Positions 8,301 to 14,046 of a stretch of DNA of 64,000 nt are shown piece by piece. The DNA is taken from contig JANQFR010000040.1 of assembly GCA_028277745.1 (NCBI GenBank), positions 1 through 64,000 of the forward strand. Direction: 5' to 3'. Source of the stretch: Phycisphaeraceae bacterium. Lineage in GTDB: Bacteria; Planctomycetota; Phycisphaerae; Phycisphaerales; Phycisphaeraceae. The notes under the pieces were generated by a model. The model was not told the DNA's origin. It did no database searches and worked only from the letters and a program-made list of their open reading frames with translations. The position numbers and the translations under genes were made by a program. The first letter of the stretch is position 1. The number at the start of each line of letters is the position of its first letter.

Positions 8301-8387
8301 CCGGCGACGCCTGCGATGGACAATGGATTGGTCGGTTGGGAGCCCGCTCCTGCGGGCGGCTGGCGGTTGAGCCGAGTCACGTCAGGC
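8285..8387 (+). repeat. attC-6 integron recombination site
   Basis: The left end is shortened by about 7 bp and R'' is degenerate (CGCTGAC). L'' GGTTGACCGGC, L' GCTGGCGGTTGAGCC and R' GTCAGGC are clear. TTGACC and GACAAT are 16 bp apart. Confidence 0.85.
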
Positions 8388-8403
8388 AACGGTGTGAGGT
8401 TCG

Positions 8404-8715
8404 GTGTTGAGACAGATACTGATGATCGCGGTGATGGTATTGATGCTCATGGCCTGTGGCTGTTCACACAGTGGGCGTGTGCTGAGCATGAACGTGGCTG
8501 GCGTGGGCTTACTGGGCAATGGGTCGATGGCCGAAGCAGAGCAGGCCGCACACAAGCAAGCCTGGGTCAATGCGAGAGAGAAACTGGATCTCATGGGTCT
8601 TCACGACTTCGTGCTTGTAGAAGGGGCAACGATCTCGGGCAGGACCGTCCGGGGCGGGTATGAAGTGACGAAGAGATTCTCCGCTTATCCGCCGCAGGTG
8701 TTTTATGGCAACTGA
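8404..8715 (+). CDS. Small predicted lipoprotein (cassette)
   Basis: This 103-residue protein has an N-terminal hydrophobic run ending LMACGCS, a lipobox with Cys at about residue 18, so the mature protein would be about 85 residues anchored in a membrane. The frame opens with GTG TTG; an ATG seven codons in is an alternative start. The mature part (AHKQAWVNAREKLDLMG, then VRGGYEVTKRF) matches no family I know. It shares a cassette with the thioredoxin-like gene. Confidence 0.6.
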   Translation: MLRQILMIAVMVLMLMACGCSHSGRVLSMNVAGVGLLGNGSMAEAEQAAHKQAWVNAREKLDLMGLHDFVLVEGATISGRTVRGGYEVTKRFSAYPPQVFYGN

Positions 8716-8727
8716 GCTCATTTAGTT

Positions 8728-9078
8728 ATGCGGCAACTCACATCGGACGAATATGAAGCCTTCGTGACCGCCAAAGCGGTGGCGGCGATCCATTACGACG
8801 CGGCGTGGGATGTCGGCTATCGATCCGGGATGCGTCGCCAAATGCTGGAAGCCGCGGACGCGTTCGGCGAACAGGCGAATTTTGCTGAGGTCGATGTTGA
8901 TTCGCAGCATGAACTTGCGAAGGCGTTGCCTGTCCTTAATGTCCCGACGGTGGCTTATTACCGCGATGGCGCTCTGGTCGCCGCTCTGGTCGGCGCCCAT
9001 CAGAACGTTGGGCGACGCGTCGAGCGTCTGCTGCACGGCGAATCAATCGGCTACAAGGACGGCGCCGATGCCGCATAA
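8728..9078 (+). CDS. Thioredoxin-fold protein lacking the active-site cysteines
   Basis: This 116-residue protein keeps the thioredoxin layout: a first strand (AAIHYDAAW), a helix, FAEVDVDS, and the cis-proline loop NVPTVAYYRDG followed by the last strand and helix. The WCGPC position reads WDVGY (residues 27-31), so both redox cysteines are gone and disulfide exchange is impossible. A binding or scaffold role is more likely. The ATG overlaps GTTATGC, which with the preceding GGCAACTGAGCTC may be the worn right end of a lost attC. The gene ends inside R'' of attC-7. Confidence 0.75.
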   Translation: MRQLTSDEYEAFVTAKAVAAIHYDAAWDVGYRSGMRRQMLEAADAFGEQANFAEVDVDSQHELAKALPVLNVPTVAYYRDGALVAALVGAHQNVGRRVERLLHGESIGYKDGADAA

Positions 9079-9178
9079 CGCCGCCTGCGGTTGACGGGCG
9101 GCGCCGGCGATGGACAATAGGTTGCAGTCGAGAGCTTGTTTGTGCGAGCGGCCGGCAATTGATCTTTTGACGTTATCC
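9073..9178 (+). repeat. attC-7 integron recombination site
   Basis: R'' is GCATAAC, L'' is GGTTGACGGGC, L' is GGCCGGCAATTGATC and R' is GTTATCC. The promoter-like pair reads TTGACG, 16 bp, GACAAT. Confidence 0.88.
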
Positions 9179-9219
9179 GCAGCGACAAGTCGGCACACAG
9201 TTACGGAGCAGGCAAACCG

Positions 9220-9633
9220 ATGCCGTTTTGGAAACGCAAGCCGAAGGAGCCGGGACCGCCGGCGCATGGGCCTGATTTCTCTGGCGTCGATACACAAGAA
9301 AAGGCGCTCGCATTGGTCGAAGAGGGAAAACTCGAGCCGCTCTATTTGATGCCGCCGGAGTTTGGCGGTCCTGACGATCCCCGAAACATCGTATACGTCC
9401 CAATTGGCATCGCAGACATCAAGCGTGGTACGGACCTCAATATCATCGCTCCACTGGTCGAATCTCGTGACGTCCGGAATTACTCGGCGGTGCCGGAATA
9501 CAGGGGGCGCAGCTTCGTGCCCATGGCAATCAAGATCGTGGCGTCAGACCCAAAGAGATTTGAGAGCGAGATCAACATCTGGGGTGAAGCCCTGGACCGC
9601 GAAACAGAAGTGGAGCATCCCAACAGCGGGTAA
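9220..9633 (+). CDS. Soluble cassette protein of unknown function
   Basis: This 137-residue protein opens MPFWKRKPKEPGPP, a basic, proline-rich leader, followed by a compact alpha/beta domain with EEGKLEPLYLMPPEFGG, NIVYVPIGIADIK, VPEYRGRSFVPMAIKIVA and a final INIWGEAL strand. No signal peptide or membrane segment is present. I do not recognise the family; the size and single-domain layout would suit an immunity-type protein, but that is inference. GGAGCAGG 13 bases upstream is a weak Shine-Dalgarno. Confidence 0.65.
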   Translation: MPFWKRKPKEPGPPAHGPDFSGVDTQEKALALVEEGKLEPLYLMPPEFGGPDDPRNIVYVPIGIADIKRGTDLNIIAPLVESRDVRNYSAVPEYRGRSFVPMAIKIVASDPKRFESEINIWGEALDRETEVEHPNSG

Positions 9634-9638
9634 TCGAT

Positions 9639-9720
9639 CGGAGCACGGGAGCGGCGGTTGACGCGTCGATCCTGAGATCGATGGTCACTGGTCACCGCTA
9701 GGTTCCCACAGACGTTAGGC
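9639..9720 (+). repeat. attC-8, divergent integron site
   Basis: The left box GGCGGTTGACGCG and the R' core GTTAGGC are retained, but the intervening sequence (CGATCCTGAGATCGATGG) differs from the array consensus, the site is shorter and the promoter-like GANAAT is absent. Confidence 0.6.
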
Positions 9721-9724
9721 GAAC

Positions 9725-9964
9725 ATGCGATCTGTCAAGTTGATCATTTGCGTGGCGGGCTGTTTGGTTGCGGTGATTGGCGGCGTGGCTGTGGTAACCG
9801 GGGTCATTTTCATGATAGGTGATGAGTCCCTATTTCGTGGCCTCGCGGTGCTCCTGATTGGTGTTGTCTCGCTCGGCGTTGCAGCTCTTATCCAGTTTCT
9901 GGATCACGCCGTTGGATCACTTAACCATCGGCGGCGGTTGACCGGCGACGTCGGCGGCGGATAA
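9725..9964 (+). CDS. Small two-helix membrane protein with an attC-encoded tail
   Basis: This 79-residue protein has two hydrophobic segments (LIICVAGCLVAVIGGVAVV and GLAVLLIGVVSLGVAALI). The frame has no stop before attC-9 and reads through R'' and L'', adding the tail RRRLTGDVGGG before a TAA in the attC centre. An ordinary cassette would stop at or before R''. The ATG lies four bases after the R' core of attC-8 without a Shine-Dalgarno. Function unknown. Confidence 0.55.
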   Translation: MRSVKLIICVAGCLVAVIGGVAVVTGVIFMIGDESLFRGLAVLLIGVVSLGVAALIQFLDHAVGSLNHRRRLTGDVGGG

Positions 9965-10029
9965 TGAAATTGTTGGCTTTTGAGCCTGCGAGCCCGGGCG
10001 GCTGGCAACTCAATCGATTGACGTTAGGC
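9919..10029 (+). repeat. attC-9 integron recombination site
   Basis: R'' is ACTTAAC, L'' is GGTTGACCGGC, L' is GCTGGCAACTCAATC and R' is GTTAGGC. TTGACC (9938) and GATAAT (9960) are 16 bp apart. Confidence 0.9.
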
Positions 10030-10030
10030 G

Positions 10031-10264
10031 ATGACAGAACCACCCCTATTTAAACAAGATCCGATCGAGTCAGACCCGGAGTTTGCCGGCATCATCCGGA
10101 GCGTCAATCAACTTGCTGAAGAGAATCTCTTGAGGCAAGGTCGACGCAAGGGCAGGGGGTTTTGCCATTCTTTCTGGCGCGAGAAGAAGCGGCTGCTTAG
10201 AGAATTGCATGACATAGACTGGAACTCGCCAGGAGACCTTAACCCTGGAGTACGTTTTGACTGA
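10031..10264 (+). CDS. Small basic cassette protein of unknown function
   Basis: This 77-residue protein is helical and basic in its middle (RQGRRKGRGF, then WREKKRLLRELHDIDW). Its ATG begins one base after the R' core of attC-9, leaving no room for a Shine-Dalgarno within the cassette, so initiation must use attC sequence or be SD-independent. It has no signal peptide or membrane segment. Family not recognised. Confidence 0.55.
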   Translation: MTEPPLFKQDPIESDPEFAGIIRSVNQLAEENLLRQGRRKGRGFCHSFWREKKRLLRELHDIDWNSPGDLNPGVRFD

Positions 10265-10275
10265 TGCAGATCGCC

Positions 10276-10369
10276 CAGCTACCACCGGCGATGCCGGCGA
10301 TGGACAATAGATTTATCGGTTGGGGCGCTCGTTCCCGCGAGCGGCCGACAACTAGCCTTTTCGTTAGAC
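10276..10369 (+). repeat. attC-10, integron site with a left-arm deletion
   Basis: R'' (CAGCTAC) is followed directly by ACCGGCGATGCCGGCG. The segment carrying GCTGCGGTTGACC has been deleted, removing the -35-like element while GACAAT remains. L' (GGCCGACAAC) and R' (GTTAGAC) are intact. Confidence 0.75.
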
Positions 10370-10372
10370 ACA

Positions 10373-10837
10373 ATGAAAAACCTCTCCTGCATTGTCTTGA
10401 CGCTGTTGTGCTGTGGCCTCTTCCCGATCGGGTGCGCCTCTCCGGTCCAGTCGACGGAGCCCCAGTTGTATTTTCGCGGGACCCGATCCACGCAAGGAGG
10501 GACTTGGGCCGCTTTTGAACTCGTCAACCCAAACCCGCACCCGATTTGGATCCAGGGCTTCGGTGCGGATGATCCGCTCGAACATTGGCAGCAACAGCGC
10601 GCTGACGGAGAGTGGATCGTAGCGCCTGGGCCAATCAGCGCGACAGGCGCTGAGCCAGCAGTTGTCCCGCCACGATCGTCAGTCTGGATCAACAAGCGCG
10701 TTTATCCTGATGCTGAGGTGAATACGTTTCGTCTGGGCGTGCGGGAGATGCTTGAGGGCGGCAGACACTTCTCCGATGGGACGGACATGATTTGGAGTAC
10801 GCCTATGCGTCTCCCCGCCAAGCGGCCGGCGCCCTAA
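10373..10837 (+). CDS. Predicted lipoprotein (cassette)
   Basis: This 154-residue protein has a lipoprotein signal peptide: basic MKN, a hydrophobic core, then FPIGCAS with the lipobox Cys at about residue 21. The mature part is a beta-sandwich-like domain (WAAFELVNPNPHPIWIQGFG, and VVPPRSSVWINKRV), reminiscent of small immunoglobulin-like envelope domains, without a specific family match. The ATG lies three bases after the R' core. The stop overlaps R'' of attC-11, the usual cassette layout. Confidence 0.7.
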   Translation: MKNLSCIVLTLLCCGLFPIGCASPVQSTEPQLYFRGTRSTQGGTWAAFELVNPNPHPIWIQGFGADDPLEHWQQQRADGEWIVAPGPISATGAEPAVVPPRSSVWINKRVYPDAEVNTFRLGVREMLEGGRHFSDGTDMIWSTPMRLPAKRPAP

Positions 10838-10942
10838 CCACTGGCTGCGGTTGACCGACAATGCTCGTGAATGGAGAATAGCGTAGTTTGTTAAGAGCCT
10901 GCTCTCACAGGCGGTCGGCGACTGAGCCGAGAGACGTTAGGG
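10832..10942 (+). repeat. attC-11 integron recombination site
   Basis: R'' is CCCTAAC, L'' is GGTTGACCGAC, L' is GGTCGGCGACTGAGCC and R' is GTTAGGG. TTGACC and GAGAAT are 17 bp apart here, one more than the usual 16. Confidence 0.9.
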
Positions 10943-10951
10943 GATTTGACA

Positions 10952-11248
10952 ATGGTTTCTGTTCCCCGTCTGGCCCCGCTTCTTCTTCCACCCATCGGGC
11001 CGATTGCAGCGGGGATTGACTTCTGGTCGGATGCCGGGGTTTCATCCATATTGCGCGACGTCCCGATGGCCGTGGTTGTGGCATTGCCTTTTCTTGCGCT
11101 CCCGGTTTTTTTTCTTGGTCTCGTTCTCGCAGCGGCCGATTACAAGGCGCCGAAGCTTCGGGCTGTTTGGATCACAACTGAGATTATTCTAGCCCTTGTG
11201 ATATTCGCTCTGGGATTGTTGTGGCTTGGACCAGAGATGAATTTCTAG
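10952..11248 (+). CDS. Small membrane protein (cassette)
   Basis: This 98-residue protein has about three hydrophobic segments (APLLLPPIGPIAAGI, MAVVVALPFLALPVFFLGLV and IILALVIFALGLLWLG). The ATG is preferred over a TTG two codons upstream; AGGGGAT partly derived from the R' core lies just before it. No enzymatic motif is visible. It is one of several small membrane proteins in the array. Confidence 0.6.
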   Translation: MVSVPRLAPLLLPPIGPIAAGIDFWSDAGVSSILRDVPMAVVVALPFLALPVFFLGLVLAAADYKAPKLRAVWITTEIILALVIFALGLLWLGPEMNF

Positions 11249-11257
11249 GCTTGCAGT

Positions 11258-11367
11258 CCCCAATCCGTAGCTGCGTTTGACCGACGGCGCCCGCGATGGA
11301 TGATAGACTTGCCGCTTGGGAGCCCGTTGCTGTGGGCGGCCGGCGACTGGGCCGCATCACGTTAGGC
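11258..11367 (+). repeat. attC-12 integron recombination site
   Basis: R'' is degenerate (CCCCAAT). L'' (CGTTTGACCGAC), L' (GGCCGGCGACTGGGCC) and R' (GTTAGGC) are clear. The promoter-like pair is TTGACC, 16 bp, GATGAT. Confidence 0.85.
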
Positions 11368-11375
11368 ATCACACC

Positions 11376-11780
11376 ATGAGACGTCTCGCTGGCATCGTCA
11401 CGCTTTTGCTGCTCGCCGGGTGCGGGTCATCATCATCTTCCTCGTCTGGACGCACCACGGTCATGACATTCTCCGACAGCACTGGCTTGGAAATCCGGAA
11501 TCCCACGGATGTTCAAATACGCAGCGCGCTGGCTGACCTTAATGCGCAGGGCGACGGCGAGAGCTTCGCCATCCTTGCAGGCGACACCGGGTATGTTCAG
11601 GTTGCCGGTGATCCTGCCGCGGGCTTTATCGTCGAGTATCAGGAGGGCGGCCCCGACAGGCAATATCAATCCAAACGGGCGGATTACTCGGTTGAAGAAG
11701 TGGCCGCCATGATGATTGCTTATCGGGACGGTCTTGTGCAGTGGTCAGAGGTGGGTGAGTGGAGCAAACTCACGTGGTGA
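11376..11780 (+). CDS. Small lipoprotein with a serine-rich linker (cassette)
   Basis: This 134-residue protein starts MRRLAGIVTLLLLAGC, an ideal lipobox, followed by a run of serines and then a globular domain (GESFAILAGDTGYVQV, FIVEYQEGG, YSVEEVAAMMIAYRDG). The domain resembles small soluble single-domain proteins found beside toxins in other bacteria, so an envelope-anchored immunity role is possible but unproven. The ATG nine bases after the R' core is chosen over an upstream in-frame ATG inside attC-12. Confidence 0.7.
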   Translation: MRRLAGIVTLLLLAGCGSSSSSSSGRTTVMTFSDSTGLEIRNPTDVQIRSALADLNAQGDGESFAILAGDTGYVQVAGDPAAGFIVEYQEGGPDRQYQSKRADYSVEEVAAMMIAYRDGLVQWSEVGEWSKLTW

Positions 11781-11784
11781 CGCA

Positions 11785-11889
11785 GAGCTACAGACTTCAG
11801 TTGACCGGCGACACTCGCGATGGACAATAGAGTTGCCGGTTGGGAGCCCGCGGCTGCGGGCGGCCGGCAACCGAACCCCTTTGTTAGCC
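11785..11889 (+). repeat. attC-13 integron recombination site
   Basis: R'' is GAGCTAC (degenerate), L'' is CAGTTGACCGGC, L' is GGCCGGCAACC and R' is GTTAGCC. TTGACC and GACAAT are 16 bp apart. Confidence 0.88.
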
Positions 11890-11892
11890 CGC

Positions 11893-12294
11893 ATGAGCTT
11901 TTTATCTCGCATCTTCGGTCGTCAAAAGAAGGTCAACGTGCTATCGACGATGGACGGCGATGCCGGCATCTACCGCGTCGAGCATGATGTGCCGGTGCAG
12001 ATGCGAAGAGCGCAGTCCGTGCCCGATGAGTTGAGCGAACGCCTCATTGCCGTGTGTGAGGCCGATGCAGACATTGCCTCGTGCTCCTTTCTCGATGTGC
12101 GAGATAAGGGAACCGGGGAGATGAAATTTATTGTCAGTCTTGAGCTTGATCATCCCGGTGCGCTTTACCGCGTTGTCCCACACATGCAGGCGATTTTTCG
12201 CGACTTTCCGCGGTATGCCAAAATCTACCTCATCGGAGATCAGCCGTTCGGGAAACTAGACCCGGCGTTTGCCGTTTACCGCCGCACGGGCTAA
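11893..12294 (+). CDS. Soluble cassette protein, possibly SseB-like
   Basis: This 133-residue protein starts MSFLSRIFGRQKKV three bases after the R' core; a longer frame upstream is attC translation. The C-terminal half (FIVSLELDHPGALYRVVPH, then KIYLIGDQPFGKLDPAF and a closing YRRTG) loosely resembles the C-terminal domain of SseB-type proteins, which end in a conserved aromatic/basic motif. The match is weak. The TAA is part of R'' of attC-14. Confidence 0.6.
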   Translation: MSFLSRIFGRQKKVNVLSTMDGDAGIYRVEHDVPVQMRRAQSVPDELSERLIAVCEADADIASCSFLDVRDKGTGEMKFIVSLELDHPGALYRVVPHMQAIFRDFPRYAKIYLIGDQPFGKLDPAFAVYRRTG

Positions 12295-12397
12295 CCCTCT
12301 GCGCCGTTGACCGACGGAATCTGTAATAGACAATAGGTATGCCGGTTGGACGCCTGATCGAGCGGGCGGCCGGCGACTGAACCCAGAGACGTTAGCC
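12289..12397 (+). repeat. attC-14 integron recombination site
   Basis: R'' is GGCTAAC, L'' is CGTTGACCGAC, L' is GGCCGGCGACTGAACC and R' is GTTAGCC. TTGACC and GACAAT are 16 bp apart even though the spacer sequence differs from its neighbours. Confidence 0.9.
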
Positions 12398-12402
12398 CGA
12401 CC

Positions 12403-12720
12403 ATGTCAGCACACCCCGGGATGGCCGATCCGATCTCCAACGATGACCTTCAGCCTGGCGATGTCCCGCCCCGAGGCTCGGACTGGTCCGCAATCGTGCG
12501 TTTTGCGCAGACCTTCAACGGCTATCTGCAAACGGGTGGCTTTCATCAATGCTCAGATATTGCCAATCACCGTCGGGAGTGTGAGTCGCTTTCCGATTTG
12601 CGTGCTTGTCTTTTCTTCGAGTATCGCCGACACAATCATTTCGGCTATCCGCCGGACTCTGGAAAAATGCGGTATATCTACGATCTTCTCGACCGAATTC
12701 GTAAAGAGGTGACGGGCTAA
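12403..12720 (+). CDS. Small soluble cassette protein of unknown function
   Basis: This 105-residue protein has an acidic N-terminus, a conserved-looking core (DWSAIVRFAQTFNGY, CESLSDLRACLFFEYRR) and a helical C-terminus (YIYDLLDRIRKEV). It has three cysteines but no metal-binding spacing, and no signal peptide. It starts five bases after the R' core of attC-14 without a Shine-Dalgarno and stops in the R'' position of attC-15. Family not recognised. Confidence 0.62.
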   Translation: MSAHPGMADPISNDDLQPGDVPPRGSDWSAIVRFAQTFNGYLQTGGFHQCSDIANHRRECESLSDLRACLFFEYRRHNHFGYPPDSGKMRYIYDLLDRIRKEVTG

Positions 12721-12826
12721 ATGCCAGCTGCGGTTGACCGGCGGCGCCCGCGAGGGAGAATAGAGTGGTCGGTTGGGAGCCCGCTTCCGTGGGCGGTCGG
12801 CGATTGACTGAGCTCTTACATTCGGC
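12715..12826 (+). repeat. attC-15 integron recombination site
   Basis: R'' is GGCTAAA, L'' is GGTTGACCGGC, and L' lies in GGTCGGCGATTGACTGAGC. R' is degenerate (ATTCGGC), so recombination competence is doubtful. TTGACC and GAGAAT are 16 bp apart. Confidence 0.82.
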
Positions 12827-12827
12827 C

Positions 12828-13088
12828 ATGGCAGACGATCGGGTTCGGATCATCCCTGTCCCTTCTCTTGTCGCCACGCTCCTCAATCGTGAGCGGGCGA
12901 AGGGGGCTCCGCTAACGCGTGACGAAGTCCTTACGATCCGTGACAATTGTCCCTGCGTTGCCATGACGCCCGAGCAACTGGAACGTGTGGAGCGGCAACG
13001 GGGGTATCCCGACATCGACCCAGAATGGGCCTGGGAGCAGTGGCAAGAGGCCCGGCAGGATTTCGACGACCTCCGCGAAATGGCCTAA
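12828..13088 (+). CDS. Small soluble cassette protein of unknown function
   Basis: This 86-residue protein is charged and helical (LLNRERAKGAPLTRDEVL, then EQLERVERQRGYPDIDPEW and a final EARQDFDDLREMA). The ATG lies one base after the degenerate R' core; an in-frame ATG in attC-15 would only add attC translation. It has no membrane segment or signal peptide. The TAA is part of R'' of attC-16. Confidence 0.6.
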   Translation: MADDRVRIIPVPSLVATLLNRERAKGAPLTRDEVLTIRDNCPCVAMTPEQLERVERQRGYPDIDPEWAWEQWQEARQDFDDLREMA

Positions 13089-13189
13089 CCCCCGGCCACG
13101 GTTGACCGGCGGCGCCCACGGTACAATGCTTTTGCTGGCTGAGGGTCTGCTTCCGCGGGCGGCCGGCAACTCAGCGGAATTATATAGAC
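13083..13189 (+). repeat. attC-16, last recognisable site of the main array
   Basis: R'' is GCCTAAC, L'' is GGTTGACCGGC, L' is GGCCGGCAACTCAGC, and R' is degenerate (TATAGAC). TTGACC is followed by TACAAT after 14 bp. Confidence 0.8.
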
Positions 13190-13193
13190 CGCC

Positions 13194-13451
13194 ATGCAGC
13201 ACATAGTTCGTCAGATCATCCTCTTTATTTGGATCTCCGGACTCATTATGCTCCTCTCTTGGTTTGGGATCGCGATGGTCGGTAACCGATTACAAATGTC
13301 AAGTTATGAACGGGAGCATTTTGAATTCCGCTGTCTAATCGTCGCCTGCATCCCGGCGGTGACGATCGGTAGTGTCGCCGTCGCCCTTGTTGAATGGCGA
13401 CGACGCAAGAAAATGTTGAATGCTGATCTAACTGTGTACGAGGCGAGCTGA
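13194..13451 (+). CDS. Small two-helix membrane protein (cassette)
   Basis: This 85-residue protein has two membrane segments (IILFIWISGLIMLLSWFGIA and IVACIPAVTIGSVAVALV) and a basic stop-transfer cluster (WRRRKK). The ATG lies four bases after the R' core of attC-16. The next gene begins four bases after its stop, so the two probably form a two-gene cassette. AT content is higher than in flanking chromosomal genes. Function unknown. Confidence 0.62.
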   Translation: MQHIVRQIILFIWISGLIMLLSWFGIAMVGNRLQMSSYEREHFEFRCLIVACIPAVTIGSVAVALVEWRRRKKMLNADLTVYEAS

Positions 13452-13455
13452 ACAG

Positions 13456-13791
13456 ATGCGTTGCGAAGACATACACACTCTCATTCGCTGCCACACCCGT
13501 CCCAGCATGTACTTCTACTCCAACTCGAAAGAAAGCGTCATCTCGTTTATTTGCGGATATGAAATCGGGTGCGCAGGCGCATGCAATTTCACAGATCTGC
13601 TCTCGAAGCACCTTGCCGATCATCACCATATCAAGCCAGATAGTGGCTGTTGGCCGGGTCAAGTCTCCCGACTGGCTCAACAGCGCGACCTTGGTTGGCT
13701 GGATGTCTACTATCTTGTGAGTTCTGTGGTGCTTGAGAATGCATACACCTCACTGAACGATGCCGCCGAGCGGCTTTCCACAACAGATTGA
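13456..13791 (+). CDS. Soluble protein of unknown function, last gene of the array
   Basis: This 111-residue protein begins MRCEDIHTLIRCHTRPSMYF, with FICGYEIGC and a His-rich DHHHIKP segment, then WLDVYYLVSSVVLENAY. No family is recognised. It is coupled to the membrane protein gene just upstream (GAGCTGAACAG before the ATG). No attC follows it, so the right end of the array appears truncated or the terminal attC has decayed. Confidence 0.62.
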   Translation: MRCEDIHTLIRCHTRPSMYFYSNSKESVISFICGYEIGCAGACNFTDLLSKHLADHHHIKPDSGCWPGQVSRLAQQRDLGWLDVYYLVSSVVLENAYTSLNDAAERLSTTD

Positions 13792-14046
13792 CGCATATCC
13801 CCTTCTACTGAGATCTCCACCGCCTCGCACTCCGTCACGGCGTGGTCGTCGCTGTCTCCGATCTTCTGAAACGCTCTCCCTCTGAGCGACCCGGCCCGGC
13901 GGAGCGGCGTTGAACGGGGCGGTCGGACAAATCGGTATCATGCCGTGCCTGCGTGAGAACCGATCCGGGTCTTCGCTCCGCTCAGACCCGGCTTGGTGCT
14001 CGATGTCATCCGCTGTGGGCTGGGCCCGCGCATGGTCGGGAGCCTC
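13792..14046. other. Array/chromosome junction without a gene
   Basis: No gene or attC is visible in these 255 bases. They contain a REP-like 32-bp palindrome near the right end. Composition shifts from the mixed cassette GC to the high GC of the transporter gene that follows. Confidence 0.6.
13963..13994 (+). repeat. REP-like palindrome
   Basis: CCGGGTCT and AGACCCGG arms surround TCGCTCCGCTC. The sequence is a close variant of the 32-bp palindromes at 27017 and 27065 and is related to the 46-bp repeats at 24290 and 33532. Confidence 0.7.

Noticed and set aside
8700..8728. A further attC between the lipoprotein and thioredoxin-like genes
   Set aside because: Only a possible right end (GGCAACTGAGCTC ... 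GTTATGC) is visible without L'', so I kept it as a remark, not a site.
4749..13189. The regular 105-bp repeats as a CRISPR array
   Set aside because: Repeats are long, imperfectly symmetric, separated by 0.3-1 kb of coding DNA, and have attC core sites; no cas genes are present.
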